Shown here: positions 8,506 to 17,089 of the stretch, in pieces
How positions within the stretch are numbered: position 1 is the first letter of the stretch
Layout: each line of letters begins with the position of its first letter
NCBI RefSeq assembly: GCF_042679565.1
Contig: NZ_JBHTMY010000002.1
Coordinates: forward strand, 434,001 to 498,000
Direction of reading: 5' to 3'
DNA: 64,000 nt
DNA from: Namhaeicola litoreus
GTDB taxonomy: Bacteria > Bacteroidota > Bacteroidia > Flavobacteriales > Flavobacteriaceae
The notes under the pieces: model-generated
Databases searched by the model: none
What the model saw: only the letters and a program-made list of their open reading frames with translations
What the model was told of the DNA's origin: nothing
Position numbers and translations under genes: made by a program

Positions 8506-9327
8506 ATGAAACCTCTATCTTATATAAAAATCTTAGCTATAAGTCTGTTTTTGATCAGCTGTGAAGATGTAATTGACGTCGATTTAAATACAGCACCACC
8601 AAAACTCGTTGTTGAGGCCTCTATTGAATGGCTCAGGGGGACCTCAGGTTCAAATCAGGTGATTAGATTATCAACAACTACTGATTACTATGCAACCGAT
8701 ATACCACCGGTCACCGGGGCAACTGTTTCTATTGAAAATTCAAAAAATGAAGTATTCGATTTTCAAGAAAACGGCTCGACGGGAGAATATATTTGTAACA
8801 ATTTTGTGCCAGAACTTTTTGAAACATATACGCTCTTTATAGAATATAACGGCGAATCTTTTACAGCAGAAGAAACACTTTTACCAGTTCCAGAAATCAC
8901 TCGAGTGGAACAAGTAAACGACGGAGGTTTTTCGGGTGAAGATATTGAAGTAAAATTCTTTTTTGATGATTTTAAAGATGTATCAAATTTTTATCTGAGT
9001 TCTGTTCAATCTCCTTATGTTGTTTTTCCTGAATACAGCGTTTCTAGTGATGAGTTTTTTGAAAACAACGAAATGTTCTCTCTTTATTTTAGTGAAGATA
9101 TTGAAGCAGGTGATAAGCTGGATTTTGTATTAGGTGGAATTTCTGAAACCTATTTTAATTATATGAACATACTTCTTAGTCAAGGAGGCGACAGCGGTGG
9201 GGGCCCATTTCAAACTCCATCTTCAACAGTGAGAGGAAATATTATAAACCAGTCGAACTTTGATAATTTTGCCCTTGGTTTTTTTAGATTGAGTGAAACA
9301 GACGAGGAAGTTTATATTGTTCAATAA
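8506..9327 (+). CDS. DUF4249 outer-membrane lipoprotein
   Basis: 273 residues. A lipoprotein signal peptide ends in SLFLISC with the lipid-bearing cysteine at 19, followed by EDVIDVDLNTAPPKLVVEA, the usual start of DUF4249 proteins. The body is beta-rich, with an immunoglobulin-like N-terminal half. It sits 2 bp after the TonB receptor, as DUF4249 genes normally do, and is probably an accessory surface lipoprotein of that receptor. Ligand unknown. The length is a little below many family members, and the C-terminus ends abruptly at EVYIVQ. Confidence 0.85.
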   Translation: MKPLSYIKILAISLFLISCEDVIDVDLNTAPPKLVVEASIEWLRGTSGSNQVIRLSTTTDYYATDIPPVTGATVSIENSKNEVFDFQENGSTGEYICNNFVPELFETYTLFIEYNGESFTAEETLLPVPEITRVEQVNDGGFSGEDIEVKFFFDDFKDVSNFYLSSVQSPYVVFPEYSVSSDEFFENNEMFSLYFSEDIEAGDKLDFVLGGISETYFNYMNILLSQGGDSGGGPFQTPSSTVRGNIINQSNFDNFALGFFRLSETDEEVYIVQ

Positions 9328-9413
9328 CTCTTTTACCAAAATAGTTGTCTTTAAAAACCCATTTATAAAAAATAAAATAAGTGCATTATCTTTACATCAT
9401 CTAAACTGATAAA

Positions 9414-10298
9414 ATGAAAAAGAAGTTTACCATTGCACTTGTTCAAATAGGACTTAACGGCACACCAGAAAAGAACCTTGAAAAATCTTTAGATTGGGTG
9501 AGAAAAGCGGCTTCCAAAGGAGCTCAGGTTATTTGCTTACCTGAACTTTACAGCTCTTTTTACTTTTGCCAAAAAGAAGATACAGCCTACTTTTCTTTTG
9601 CGGAAGAATTATACACCACATCTTACAAAGCTTTTTCTGCTTTAGCAAAAGAATTACAAGTAGTGATTATTGTACCTTTTTTTGAAAAAAGAGCTATGGG
9701 ACTATATCACAACACTGCTTATATCATAGATTCAGATGGCTCGGAAGCAGGTCTGTACAGAAAAATGCATATTCCGGATGACCCCTTGTTTTACGAAAAA
9801 TTCTATTTTACTCCAGGAGATATTGGTTTTAAAGCTTTTCAGACAAAATATGGTAAAATTGGAACACTCATCTGTTGGGACCAATGGTATCCAGAGGGCG
9901 CCAGACTGACCGCTTTACAGGGAGCTGAAGTTCTCTTTTACCCTACGGCCATCGGTTGGCATCCATCAGAAAAGGCAGAACATGGAAAGAAGCAATTTGA
10001 TGCATGGCAAACGGTTCAAAGAGGTCACGCTGTCGCAAATGGTATTTTTGTCGCTGCTGTAAACCGCGTCGGATTTGAGCAACCTATAAAAGAATTGGAC
10101 GGACTTGAATTTTGGGGTTCTTCCTTTATTGCGGGACCACAGGGAGAAATTATCGCTCAGGCTTCTACAGATAAAGAAGAGATTTTAATGGCTGAAATTG
10201 ATCGAGAACTGATGGAGGATGTTCGCCAGAATTGGCCTTTTTTACGAGATAGACGCATAGACGCTTATGGAGAAATAACCAAAAGATATATCGATTGA
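9414..10298 (+). CDS. aguB: N-carbamoylputrescine amidase
   Basis: 294-residue nitrilase-superfamily enzyme that hydrolyses N-carbamoylputrescine to putrescine, CO2 and ammonia. The Glu-Lys-Cys triad is readable: Glu in LPELYSSFYF, Lys in YRKMHIPDDP, and Cys in LICWDQWYPEGARL. The stop overlaps the start of the agmatine deiminase gene, which makes the preceding step product, so the pair forms an agmatine-to-putrescine pathway. A weak -10-like TATCTTTA lies at 9387-9394. Confidence 0.95.
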   Translation: MKKKFTIALVQIGLNGTPEKNLEKSLDWVRKAASKGAQVICLPELYSSFYFCQKEDTAYFSFAEELYTTSYKAFSALAKELQVVIIVPFFEKRAMGLYHNTAYIIDSDGSEAGLYRKMHIPDDPLFYEKFYFTPGDIGFKAFQTKYGKIGTLICWDQWYPEGARLTALQGAEVLFYPTAIGWHPSEKAEHGKKQFDAWQTVQRGHAVANGIFVAAVNRVGFEQPIKELDGLEFWGSSFIAGPQGEIIAQASTDKEEILMAEIDRELMEDVRQNWPFLRDRRIDAYGEITKRYID

Positions 10299-11335
10299 TG
10301 AGCCTCTTTAGATTACCTGCCGAATTCGAAAAACAAGAAGCTGTATTACTTTCATTCCCGTTTCTAGGAAATGATTGGCCTGGGAAATTTGGAGCGATTC
10401 AATGGGAATTTACAGAGTTCATCAGAAAGGTTTCCTATTACGAAAAGATCTTACTGATTGTAAAATCTGAAGAGCATGGCAAAAAGGTAAAAGCAATGCT
10501 CAATCTGGCTCATGCCGATCTCGAAAATATAGAATTTATTCCGCTAAAAACGAATCGTTCATGGATGCGCGATTCAGGTCCTGTTACTGTAAAAACAATT
10601 GATGGTAAAAGAATTGCTTTACAGTTTTCTTTTACCGGGTGGGCAAAATATCCAAATCATAGGTTAGATCAAAAGATTCCCCAAAAAGTTGCTGAAACAC
10701 TAAAAATTCCTGTTCAAAAAGCTACTTATAAAGAAAAACATGTGGTGCTGGAAGGTGGGGCAATCGATGTAAATGGAAAAGGAACCATGCTGACAACAAA
10801 AGAATGTTTGCTACATCCCACGATACAAATAAGAAACCAAGGATTTGAACAAAAGGATTATGAGGCAGTTTTTCAGGAATATTTCGGTATCACAAACACC
10901 ATTTGGCTAAATGAAGGGATTGTTGGCGACGATACCCATGGCCATGTTGATGATATTTGCCGATTTGTAAACCCAACGACTGTAATAGCTTGTGAAGAGA
11001 AAAACACCAAAGACAAAAACCATAAAAAACTGGCAGAAAATTTAGAAATTCTCGCTGGTTCAACACTGGAAAATGGCAAAAATATTGAAGTTGTTAAAAT
11101 GCCAATGCCCTCGCCTATATATTTTGATCAAATGAGATTACCTGCAAGTTATGTCAATTTTTTAATTGGGAATGGATTTGTTTTAGCACCTACTTTCAAT
11201 GATAAAAATGATTATCAAGCTTTGGGAATACTGAATGAACTTTTTCCAAAAAGAGAAGTGATTGGTATCAACGCAATTCATTTGGTATGGGGATTAGGTA
11301 CGCTACACTGCTTGAGTCATGAAATTCCTGCTTAA
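10298..11335 (+). CDS. aguA: agmatine deiminase
   Basis: 345 residues from the ATG at 10298, which overlaps the aguB stop. Converts agmatine to N-carbamoylputrescine and ammonia through a cysteine-thiouronium intermediate. The guanidino-group-modifying fold is shown by WMRDSGP near residue 87, VLEGGAID near 150, GDDTHGHVDD near 209 and the nucleophile cysteine near the C-terminus in GLGTLHCLSHE. Coupled to aguB; together they supply putrescine, or nitrogen and carbon from agmatine. Confidence 0.96.
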   Translation: MSLFRLPAEFEKQEAVLLSFPFLGNDWPGKFGAIQWEFTEFIRKVSYYEKILLIVKSEEHGKKVKAMLNLAHADLENIEFIPLKTNRSWMRDSGPVTVKTIDGKRIALQFSFTGWAKYPNHRLDQKIPQKVAETLKIPVQKATYKEKHVVLEGGAIDVNGKGTMLTTKECLLHPTIQIRNQGFEQKDYEAVFQEYFGITNTIWLNEGIVGDDTHGHVDDICRFVNPTTVIACEEKNTKDKNHKKLAENLEILAGSTLENGKNIEVVKMPMPSPIYFDQMRLPASYVNFLIGNGFVLAPTFNDKNDYQALGILNELFPKREVIGINAIHLVWGLGTLHCLSHEIPA

Positions 11336-11345
11336 CTGTTTAAAA

Positions 11346-12329
11346 ATGAATTATAGAAGACTTGGAAAAACAAATTTTAATGTCTCTGAAATTTCGCTAG
11401 GCACTTGGCAAGTAGGCGGAAAATGGGGTTCTGGTTTTAATCAGAAAAATGCCGAGACGATTTTAGAACAAGCCATTGAAAGTGGTGTAAATTTTATAGA
11501 CACGGCTGATGTCTATGAATCTGGATTAAGCGAAGCTGCAGTAGGTAAAGTAGTGCGAAGACATAAGAAAAAAATATTTGTTGCCACAAAATGTGGTAGA
11601 CAAATCAACCCTCATATAAACACAAACTACCAACCCAAAGTACTTCGAAAATTTGTTGAAGACAGCCTGAGAAATACAGGTTTAGAATGCCTTGACTTAA
11701 TTCAGTTGCATTGTCCGCCTACCGAGGTGTATTACCGCCCCGAAATATTTGAACTTTTTAGTCGATTAAAAGAAGAAGGTAAGATCAAAAACCTGGGTAT
11801 AAGTGTAGAAAAAATTGAAGAGGCTCTCAAGGGAATCGAATATGACAATGTAACAACCGTTCAGATCATTTTTAACCTATTTAGACAAAGACCTTCGGAA
11901 TTATTTTTTCATGAAGCCATGAAAAAAGATATTGGTATCATTGTGCGAGTTCCTTTGGCAAGTGGATTACTTACCGGGAAGTTTGATGAAAAATCGACAT
12001 TTGAAAAGGAGGATCATCGATTCTTCAATCGAGAAGGGGCCGGATTTGACAAAGGTGAAACTTTTTCTGGCGTACCTTATGATATCGGTTTGGAGGCAGT
12101 AGACAAATTAAAGAGAATTTTTCCTGATCAAAATTTAGCCCCTATCGCTTTGCGATGGATCTTAGATTATCCTCAGGTGGGATGCATTATTCCAGGCGTT
12201 TCAAGAGTTGATCAATTAAGTTCAAATATGCTTGCATCAGCTAAACCATCCTTATCTTTAGAAGAAAGAAAAACAATGAATCAGATTTACGATGAAAATA
12301 TCAAAAGACATGTACACCAGTTGTGGTAA
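11346..12329 (+). CDS. aldo/keto reductase
   Basis: 327 residues from the ATG at 11346; an upstream ATG at 11319 would overlap aguA by 17 bp and adds a tail unlike the family. NADPH-dependent TIM-barrel oxidoreductase. Visible family features are the N-terminal MNYRRLGKTNFNVSEISLGTW, the FIDTADVYESGLSE segment with the catalytic Asp and Tyr, and the C-terminal cofactor part (CIIPGVSRVDQL). It lies 10 bp after the agmatine deiminase and may be cotranscribed with it. Substrate unknown. Confidence 0.9.
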   Translation: MNYRRLGKTNFNVSEISLGTWQVGGKWGSGFNQKNAETILEQAIESGVNFIDTADVYESGLSEAAVGKVVRRHKKKIFVATKCGRQINPHINTNYQPKVLRKFVEDSLRNTGLECLDLIQLHCPPTEVYYRPEIFELFSRLKEEGKIKNLGISVEKIEEALKGIEYDNVTTVQIIFNLFRQRPSELFFHEAMKKDIGIIVRVPLASGLLTGKFDEKSTFEKEDHRFFNREGAGFDKGETFSGVPYDIGLEAVDKLKRIFPDQNLAPIALRWILDYPQVGCIIPGVSRVDQLSSNMLASAKPSLSLEERKTMNQIYDENIKRHVHQLW

Positions 12330-12338
12330 TCTCAAAAC

Positions 12339-13118
12339 TCATTCATAAAAAATATGGGGATGAATAAATTGGTAATTGTGTACTGATTTTATTTTTGCAT
12401 TACTTACCTTTTTCCATTCGAAAGAATTTCCTTCCTCAAAAACCGGCAGCTCGTTTCTGTACTCATTTATCAACTTACCGTAATATTCGCGTTTGCTCGG
12501 GTGAGCATCAGCACATGCATTATAAACATTGCCCCACAAATCATGAAAGATCAATTGTTTTATAATGGCAATACAATCTTCTCTGTGGATCATATTGACG
12601 AAATTTTCAGGGTCTCTTATCACCTTACCGTTTCTAAAAAAATTCCCAGGATGTCGATCTTCAGAAATTAAGCCTGCCAATCGAAGAATGGTTGTATTGA
12701 ATTGATTACTTGAATTTAATAATCTTTCAATTTTAGCCAAAGGCGTATCCAAAACGGGAGTACTTTCAGTAACCCAATCATTAGGCAACGGATAAACTGA
12801 AGTCGAACTTATGAATAAAACCTTAGAAATATTGGAATGATCGATCTGTTCTTTTAAATACGTAAAACCTTGAATATTTTTAGAAGTTATGGCAATAATT
12901 AGGATTTCACAGACTAAAAAGTTTGACAAATCAGAAATCTCATCATCCATTTTTATGAGATAGGGCTTAATTCCCACTTCGCTAAATCTTTTGAGTTTTT
13001 CTTTTGAAGTTGTAGAGCCCTTTATCTCAAAACCTTGTTTCAATAATTCTTTTGCTAAAGGTTCCCCCAACCAACCGCATCCCAAAATACTTATTGTTCT
13101 AGTTTCTTTCAAGCCCAT
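12339..13118 (-). CDS. atypical SDR-like NAD(P)-dependent epimerase/dehydratase family protein
   Basis: 259 residues from the ATG at 13118; a TTG at 13133 is possible but less likely. An N-terminal Rossmann motif ILGCGWLGEPLAKELLKQG binds the dinucleotide. SSTSVYP near residue 105 corresponds to the usual active-site region, without a clear YxxxK. It resembles the small NAD-binding proteins around YeeZ. Its start overlaps the photolyase end by 20 bp on the same strand, so it is probably the last gene of that transcript. Substrate unknown. Confidence 0.8.
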   Translation of the reverse strand: MGLKETRTISILGCGWLGEPLAKELLKQGFEIKGSTTSKEKLKRFSEVGIKPYLIKMDDEISDLSNFLVCEILIIAITSKNIQGFTYLKEQIDHSNISKVLFISSTSVYPLPNDWVTESTPVLDTPLAKIERLLNSSNQFNTTILRLAGLISEDRHPGNFFRNGKVIRDPENFVNMIHREDCIAIIKQLIFHDLWGNVYNACADAHPSKREYYGKLINEYRNELPVFEEGNSFEWKKVSNAKIKSVHNYQFIHPHIFYE

Positions 13119-14388
13119 TTTTGTATGTTTCAATTGCCCTTATCCTTGCCATTTTATGCTCAACCATGGGCTGAGGGTATTTAAAAGTGTTCAACTCTGG
13201 CACCCACTTCTGGATATAGGTTAAATCCTTATCAAACTTTTTAACTTGTTCCGAAGGGTTAAACACTCTAAAATATGGTGCTGCATCACAACCAGTACCT
13301 GCTGCCCATTGCCAATTACCATTGTTCGATGCCAGTTCATAGTCTAACAATTTCTGGGCAAAATAAGCTTCTCCCCACTTCCAATCGATCAGTAAATGTT
13401 TACATAAAAAACTGGCGACAACCATACGCGCCCTATTATGCATAAATCCTGTTGCATTTAGTTCTCTCATTCCGGCATCTACCATTGGATAGCCCGTTTC
13501 TCCATTACACCATTTTTCAAATTCATCTCGCCTATTTCTCCAAGAAATTCCGTCGTATTGTGGCTTGAAATTTTCTGTAACAACCCTCGGGAAATGATAC
13601 AAAATTTGCATAAAAAATTCTCGCCAGATCAATTCACTAAAATAAACAGCATCTTCACTTCGAAGGTTTAAAATAACTTGCCTAATACTAATAGTCCCAA
13701 ATCTAAGATGCGGACCAATTCGGGTAGTCGATATCGATGGAAAATCTCGCTGACCTGCATAATTACTGATTTGATCCTGCCGAAATGACGGTACTTTAAT
13801 CTTCGATGGCTCAAATCCAATCTCATCTAAAGTAGGAAATCGTTCATTTATTTGAGCATAATTTTTAAGGCTCGAAGAGTTATAAGATTTTATTCCTGAC
13901 GTCTCAAAATGTGACAACCACTTGTTTTTATAAGGTGTAAAAACAGTATATGGTTTGCCATCGGCTTTAAGAACTTCATTTTTTTCAAAGATCACTTGAT
14001 CTTTAAAAAAATGCATTTGAATACCTTTTTCTAAAAGAAGTTCTTTTACTTGATGGTCACGTTTTAAAGCATATGGTTCATAATCGGTATTTGTAAAAAC
14101 CTCGTCAATATGAAAGGTTTTGATTAAACTTTCCCAAACATCAAATGGCTCTCCTTTTTTAACCAATAAACTACTTCCAAAGTTCTTTAAAGTTTGATCC
14201 AACGTGAGTAGTTTTTCATAAAGAAAACTAACCCTCGCATCATTTTTAGGCAATTCGCTTAAAATATGTGAATCGAAAATAAAAAGGGGGATAACATTTT
14301 TCCCACTATTTAATGCCTTAAAGAGTCCGTGATTATCTTCTAATCGTAAATCTCTTCTGAACCAAAAAACTGAAAATACTTCTTTCAT
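13099..14388 (-). CDS. phrB: CPD photolyase / cryptochrome family
   Basis: 429 residues. Uses blue light and FAD to split cyclobutane pyrimidine dimers. The N-terminal antenna domain begins FWFRRDLRLEDNHGL. The FAD-binding helical domain shows WREFFMQILYHFPRV, GYPMVDAGMRELNATGFMHN, and the tryptophan-rich LASNNGNWQWAAGTGCDAAP typical of class I photolyases. It lies 4 bp after the SDR-DUF2867 gene and overlaps the next gene, forming a three-gene leftward set. Photolyase beside an SDR-DUF2867 gene is a layout known from light-induced regulons of LitR/CarH-type regulators. Confidence 0.95.
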   Translation of the reverse strand: MKEVFSVFWFRRDLRLEDNHGLFKALNSGKNVIPLFIFDSHILSELPKNDARVSFLYEKLLTLDQTLKNFGSSLLVKKGEPFDVWESLIKTFHIDEVFTNTDYEPYALKRDHQVKELLLEKGIQMHFFKDQVIFEKNEVLKADGKPYTVFTPYKNKWLSHFETSGIKSYNSSSLKNYAQINERFPTLDEIGFEPSKIKVPSFRQDQISNYAGQRDFPSISTTRIGPHLRFGTISIRQVILNLRSEDAVYFSELIWREFFMQILYHFPRVVTENFKPQYDGISWRNRRDEFEKWCNGETGYPMVDAGMRELNATGFMHNRARMVVASFLCKHLLIDWKWGEAYFAQKLLDYELASNNGNWQWAAGTGCDAAPYFRVFNPSEQVKKFDKDLTYIQKWVPELNTFKYPQPMVEHKMARIRAIETYKNGLERN

Positions 14389-14392
14389 ACTT

Positions 14393-15811
14393 CTATTGCT
14401 CAGCTATTCTTTTCGCCATTGTTTTAAAAATGATTTCATGGAATGGAAGAACGCTGTACCAATACAACCTTCCCCATAATCCTTTAGGTCTAAAAGTGGC
14501 TGTTTGATGTAAAACATCATCTTGAATTTTGAATTCGAGCCAGGCTTCACCGGGTAATTTCATTTCAGCGAAAAGTAAAAGTCTCCCTTTCTCCTTATCG
14601 GCCTCTAAAACACGCCAAAAATCGATGGCATCTCCCGTTGAGAGTTCGTTTTTATGTGTCCGTCCTCTTCTTAAACCAACTCCACCAACCATTTTGTCCA
14701 TAATTCCTCTTATTTCCCACAGCCAATCTCCAAAGTACCAACCTGTTTCGCCTCCAATACTCCAAATATTTTCCAACACCTTTTCTCTGTTTTTTATGGG
14801 AAATTCTCTGTGATCTATAAAAACACCATGTTCCGGCACAACAGAAAAATCGCCAATTTTATCGTGCATTAAGCCACTCACCCATGCGTCCTTCCAACTT
14901 GAGGCAATTTTATTCTCACCAATTTTATGTACGGTCCTTTTCAAGGCTTCTTCATATGGAATTGGATCTATATGAAGAATTTTGGCCAAATCATTATTTC
15001 TACAAACTACTTCTACTTTCATACTACTTACCAAAGCTGAGGCCAATTTATATGAGGTAGAAGTAACAAAATACAACCAATAGGAGGATAATTTTGGTGT
15101 CATTACCGGCACCGTAAATATAGCTCGCTTTAATCCTCTGACCTTTGCGTATCCGAGCAACATCTCTTTATAAGTTAAGATATCCGGCCCTCCAATGTCA
15201 AAATTTTTATCATAGGTTTCTTCGCAAAACAATGAACTGGTTAGAAATTTAATCACATCAACAATACCGATGGGTTGACATCTGGTATTAAGCCATTTCG
15301 GGGTAACCATAACCGGCAATTTTTCTACCAGATCTCTGATAATTTCAAATGAGGCACTACCCGAGCCGATAATAATACCTGCCCTCAGGGTAGTAAGGTG
15401 GAAATTTCCCTTTTGAAGAATCTGTTCAACCGCTTTTCGAGAACTCAAATGTTTGGATAATACTTCTTCATTTACCATCCCACTGAGGTATATAACCTGC
15501 TGTAAGCTCATTGTTTTAGTAACTTCAACAAAATTATTCGCACAGAGTTGTTCCAAAGACGCGTAATCTTCAGAGGCCGACATCGAGTGCAATAAATAAT
15601 AAGCCGCATCTGCCTTTTCTGGCAAATTGATTAAGCTTTCCTTTTGGAGAAAATCTACTTCAACAACTTCAATTTTATCGAGTAGATTCTTAGCCGCATG
15701 AAAGCGCTGCTTGTCTCGAACACAACAAATCACCTCATGACCTTGTTGAATTAACTCTGGTAATAATCTTTGCCCAATATACCCAGTTGCGCCGGTGAGA
15801 AGTACTTTCAT
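14393..15811 (-). CDS. SDR oxidoreductase with C-terminal DUF2867 domain
   Basis: 472 residues from the ATG at 15811. An N-terminal Rossmann domain (VLLTGATGYIGQRLLPELIQQG) of the atypical NmrA/YbjT-like SDR type covers about residues 1-300. The C-terminal DUF2867 domain follows from about 310 (GGETGWYFGDWLWEIRG... and FRPKGLWGRLYWYSVLPFH). The reaction is unknown. The start codon is 12 bases downstream of a TACATTTG -10 element. It is the first gene of the photolyase transcript, which suggests a light or oxidative stress role. Confidence 0.88.
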   Translation of the reverse strand: MKVLLTGATGYIGQRLLPELIQQGHEVICCVRDKQRFHAAKNLLDKIEVVEVDFLQKESLINLPEKADAAYYLLHSMSASEDYASLEQLCANNFVEVTKTMSLQQVIYLSGMVNEEVLSKHLSSRKAVEQILQKGNFHLTTLRAGIIIGSGSASFEIIRDLVEKLPVMVTPKWLNTRCQPIGIVDVIKFLTSSLFCEETYDKNFDIGGPDILTYKEMLLGYAKVRGLKRAIFTVPVMTPKLSSYWLYFVTSTSYKLASALVSSMKVEVVCRNNDLAKILHIDPIPYEEALKRTVHKIGENKIASSWKDAWVSGLMHDKIGDFSVVPEHGVFIDHREFPIKNREKVLENIWSIGGETGWYFGDWLWEIRGIMDKMVGGVGLRRGRTHKNELSTGDAIDFWRVLEADKEKGRLLLFAEMKLPGEAWLEFKIQDDVLHQTATFRPKGLWGRLYWYSVLPFHEIIFKTMAKRIAEQ

Positions 15812-15823
15812 ACGTTTAATTAT

Positions 15824-15831
15824 CAAATGTA
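15824..15831 (-). promoter_or_regulatory. -10 element of SDR-photolyase transcript
   Basis: On the minus strand TACATTTG matches the TAnnTTTG consensus, 12 bases before the ATG at 15811. The sequence just after it reads ATAATTAAAC, which partly resembles the right end (TTAAAC) of the crtI/crtW operator at the same place relative to the -10 element. No matching left half is present. Confidence 0.4.
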
Positions 15832-16025
15832 AAAATACGAAATAATAAGCACTCCCTTTTTGAGTTTAGAAGTGTATATTTTCTATTATATTGTGAATAA
15901 AATACGCTTGAATTTGTCCTATTCTACCCTAAAAACAACGATCAAAAAGCTAAATTATAATTATCTTAGCGATTTCGAATTTCTCGCTTAACACATAGTA
16001 TTTGCTGGAATTACATTATCCATTC

Positions 16026-17030
16026 ATGAAAAATTACAAACCCAAGAACCGCTTAAGTGCTCAAGCCTACATTGATGGTATTTTAAAAGGAGATCGTGTT
16101 ATTCTTTCAAGAGCCATTACAGTTATTGAGAGTCAGTTAGAAAGCGATAAAAATTTAGCTAAAGAAATTATTCAAGGTATCCTACCTGCTTCAGGAAAAT
16201 CGATCAGAATTGGTATTACCGGAGTTCCTGGCGTCGGTAAAAGTACCTTTATCGAAGCGTTTGGCAAGCATATTATTTCTGAGGGACATCAAGTTGCGAT
16301 TCTTTCTATAGACCCAAGTAGTCAAAGGTCTAAAGGGAGCATTTTAGGCGATAAAACGCGGATGGAAGAATTAGCCAATAGGGAGGAGGCATACATAAGA
16401 CCATCGGCTTCTGGGGATACACTCGGCGGAGTGGCTAATAAAACCGGTGAAACCATGCTATTGTGTGAAGCAGCAGGCTATGATGTGATTCTTATTGAAA
16501 CCGTTGGGGTTGGCCAATCTGAAACGGCGGTTCATGGAATGACCGATTTCTTTTTATTATTGATGCTCGCTGGTGCCGGAGATGAATTACAGGGTATTAA
16601 AAAAGGAATTATGGAAATGGCTGATATGGTCGTGATTAATAAGGCAGATGGTGAAAATATTAAGATGAGTGAAATGGCCAAACTTCAATACCAAAATGCA
16701 CTGCATATCTTTCCACAATCTGAATCAGGTTGGACTCCAGTTGTAAGTACCGCATCTGCCATAAAAAATATTGGAATAGAAACCGTTTGGAACGAAATAA
16801 AAAAGTTTAAAAAAGTGGTAGATGAAAACGGCTACTTCGAAAAAAACAGAAACTATCAAAAAATTCAGTGGATGTATAATAATATTAATGAAGAGCTCAA
16901 AAGTCTTTTCTACAAATCACCACACATAGTACAACATCTTTCTAAACTGGAAAAAGATATTTTATCCTCAAAAATTTCACCTGTGAAGGCATCGCAAAAG
17001 ATCATCGAAGAATTCAAAAATTCTTTATAG
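16026..17030 (+). CDS. meaB: methylmalonyl-CoA mutase-associated GTPase MeaB
   Basis: 334 residues from the ATG at 16026. G3E-type GTPase chaperone that loads adenosylcobalamin into methylmalonyl-CoA mutase and protects or rescues the enzyme. Walker A is GVPGVGKST near residue 67. The family segment LSIDPSSQRSKGSILGDKTRM follows, then the metal/switch region IETVGVGQSE and the NKAD guanine motif. The mutase genes lie convergently on the other strand, across a shared terminator. A TATCTTAG at 15962-15969 is a near match to a -10 element. Confidence 0.95.
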   Translation: MKNYKPKNRLSAQAYIDGILKGDRVILSRAITVIESQLESDKNLAKEIIQGILPASGKSIRIGITGVPGVGKSTFIEAFGKHIISEGHQVAILSIDPSSQRSKGSILGDKTRMEELANREEAYIRPSASGDTLGGVANKTGETMLLCEAAGYDVILIETVGVGQSETAVHGMTDFFLLLMLAGAGDELQGIKKGIMEMADMVVINKADGENIKMSEMAKLQYQNALHIFPQSESGWTPVVSTASAIKNIGIETVWNEIKKFKKVVDENGYFEKNRNYQKIQWMYNNINEELKSLFYKSPHIVQHLSKLEKDILSSKISPVKASQKIIEEFKNSL

Positions 17031-17038
17031 GAATAAAA

Positions 17039-17068
17039 AAACCCTGCTTTGAAAAAAAAGCAGGGTTT
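17039..17068. terminator. bidirectional terminator between meaB and mutase operon
   Basis: A perfect 12-bp stem, AAACCCTGCTTT with AAAGCAGGGTTT, encloses a 6-base loop. It is flanked by A- and T-rich stretches, so it can stop transcription from both meaB (+) and the methylmalonyl-CoA mutase genes (-). Confidence 0.9.
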
Positions 17069-17089
17069 CTGTATTAAACTGTAAAACTA

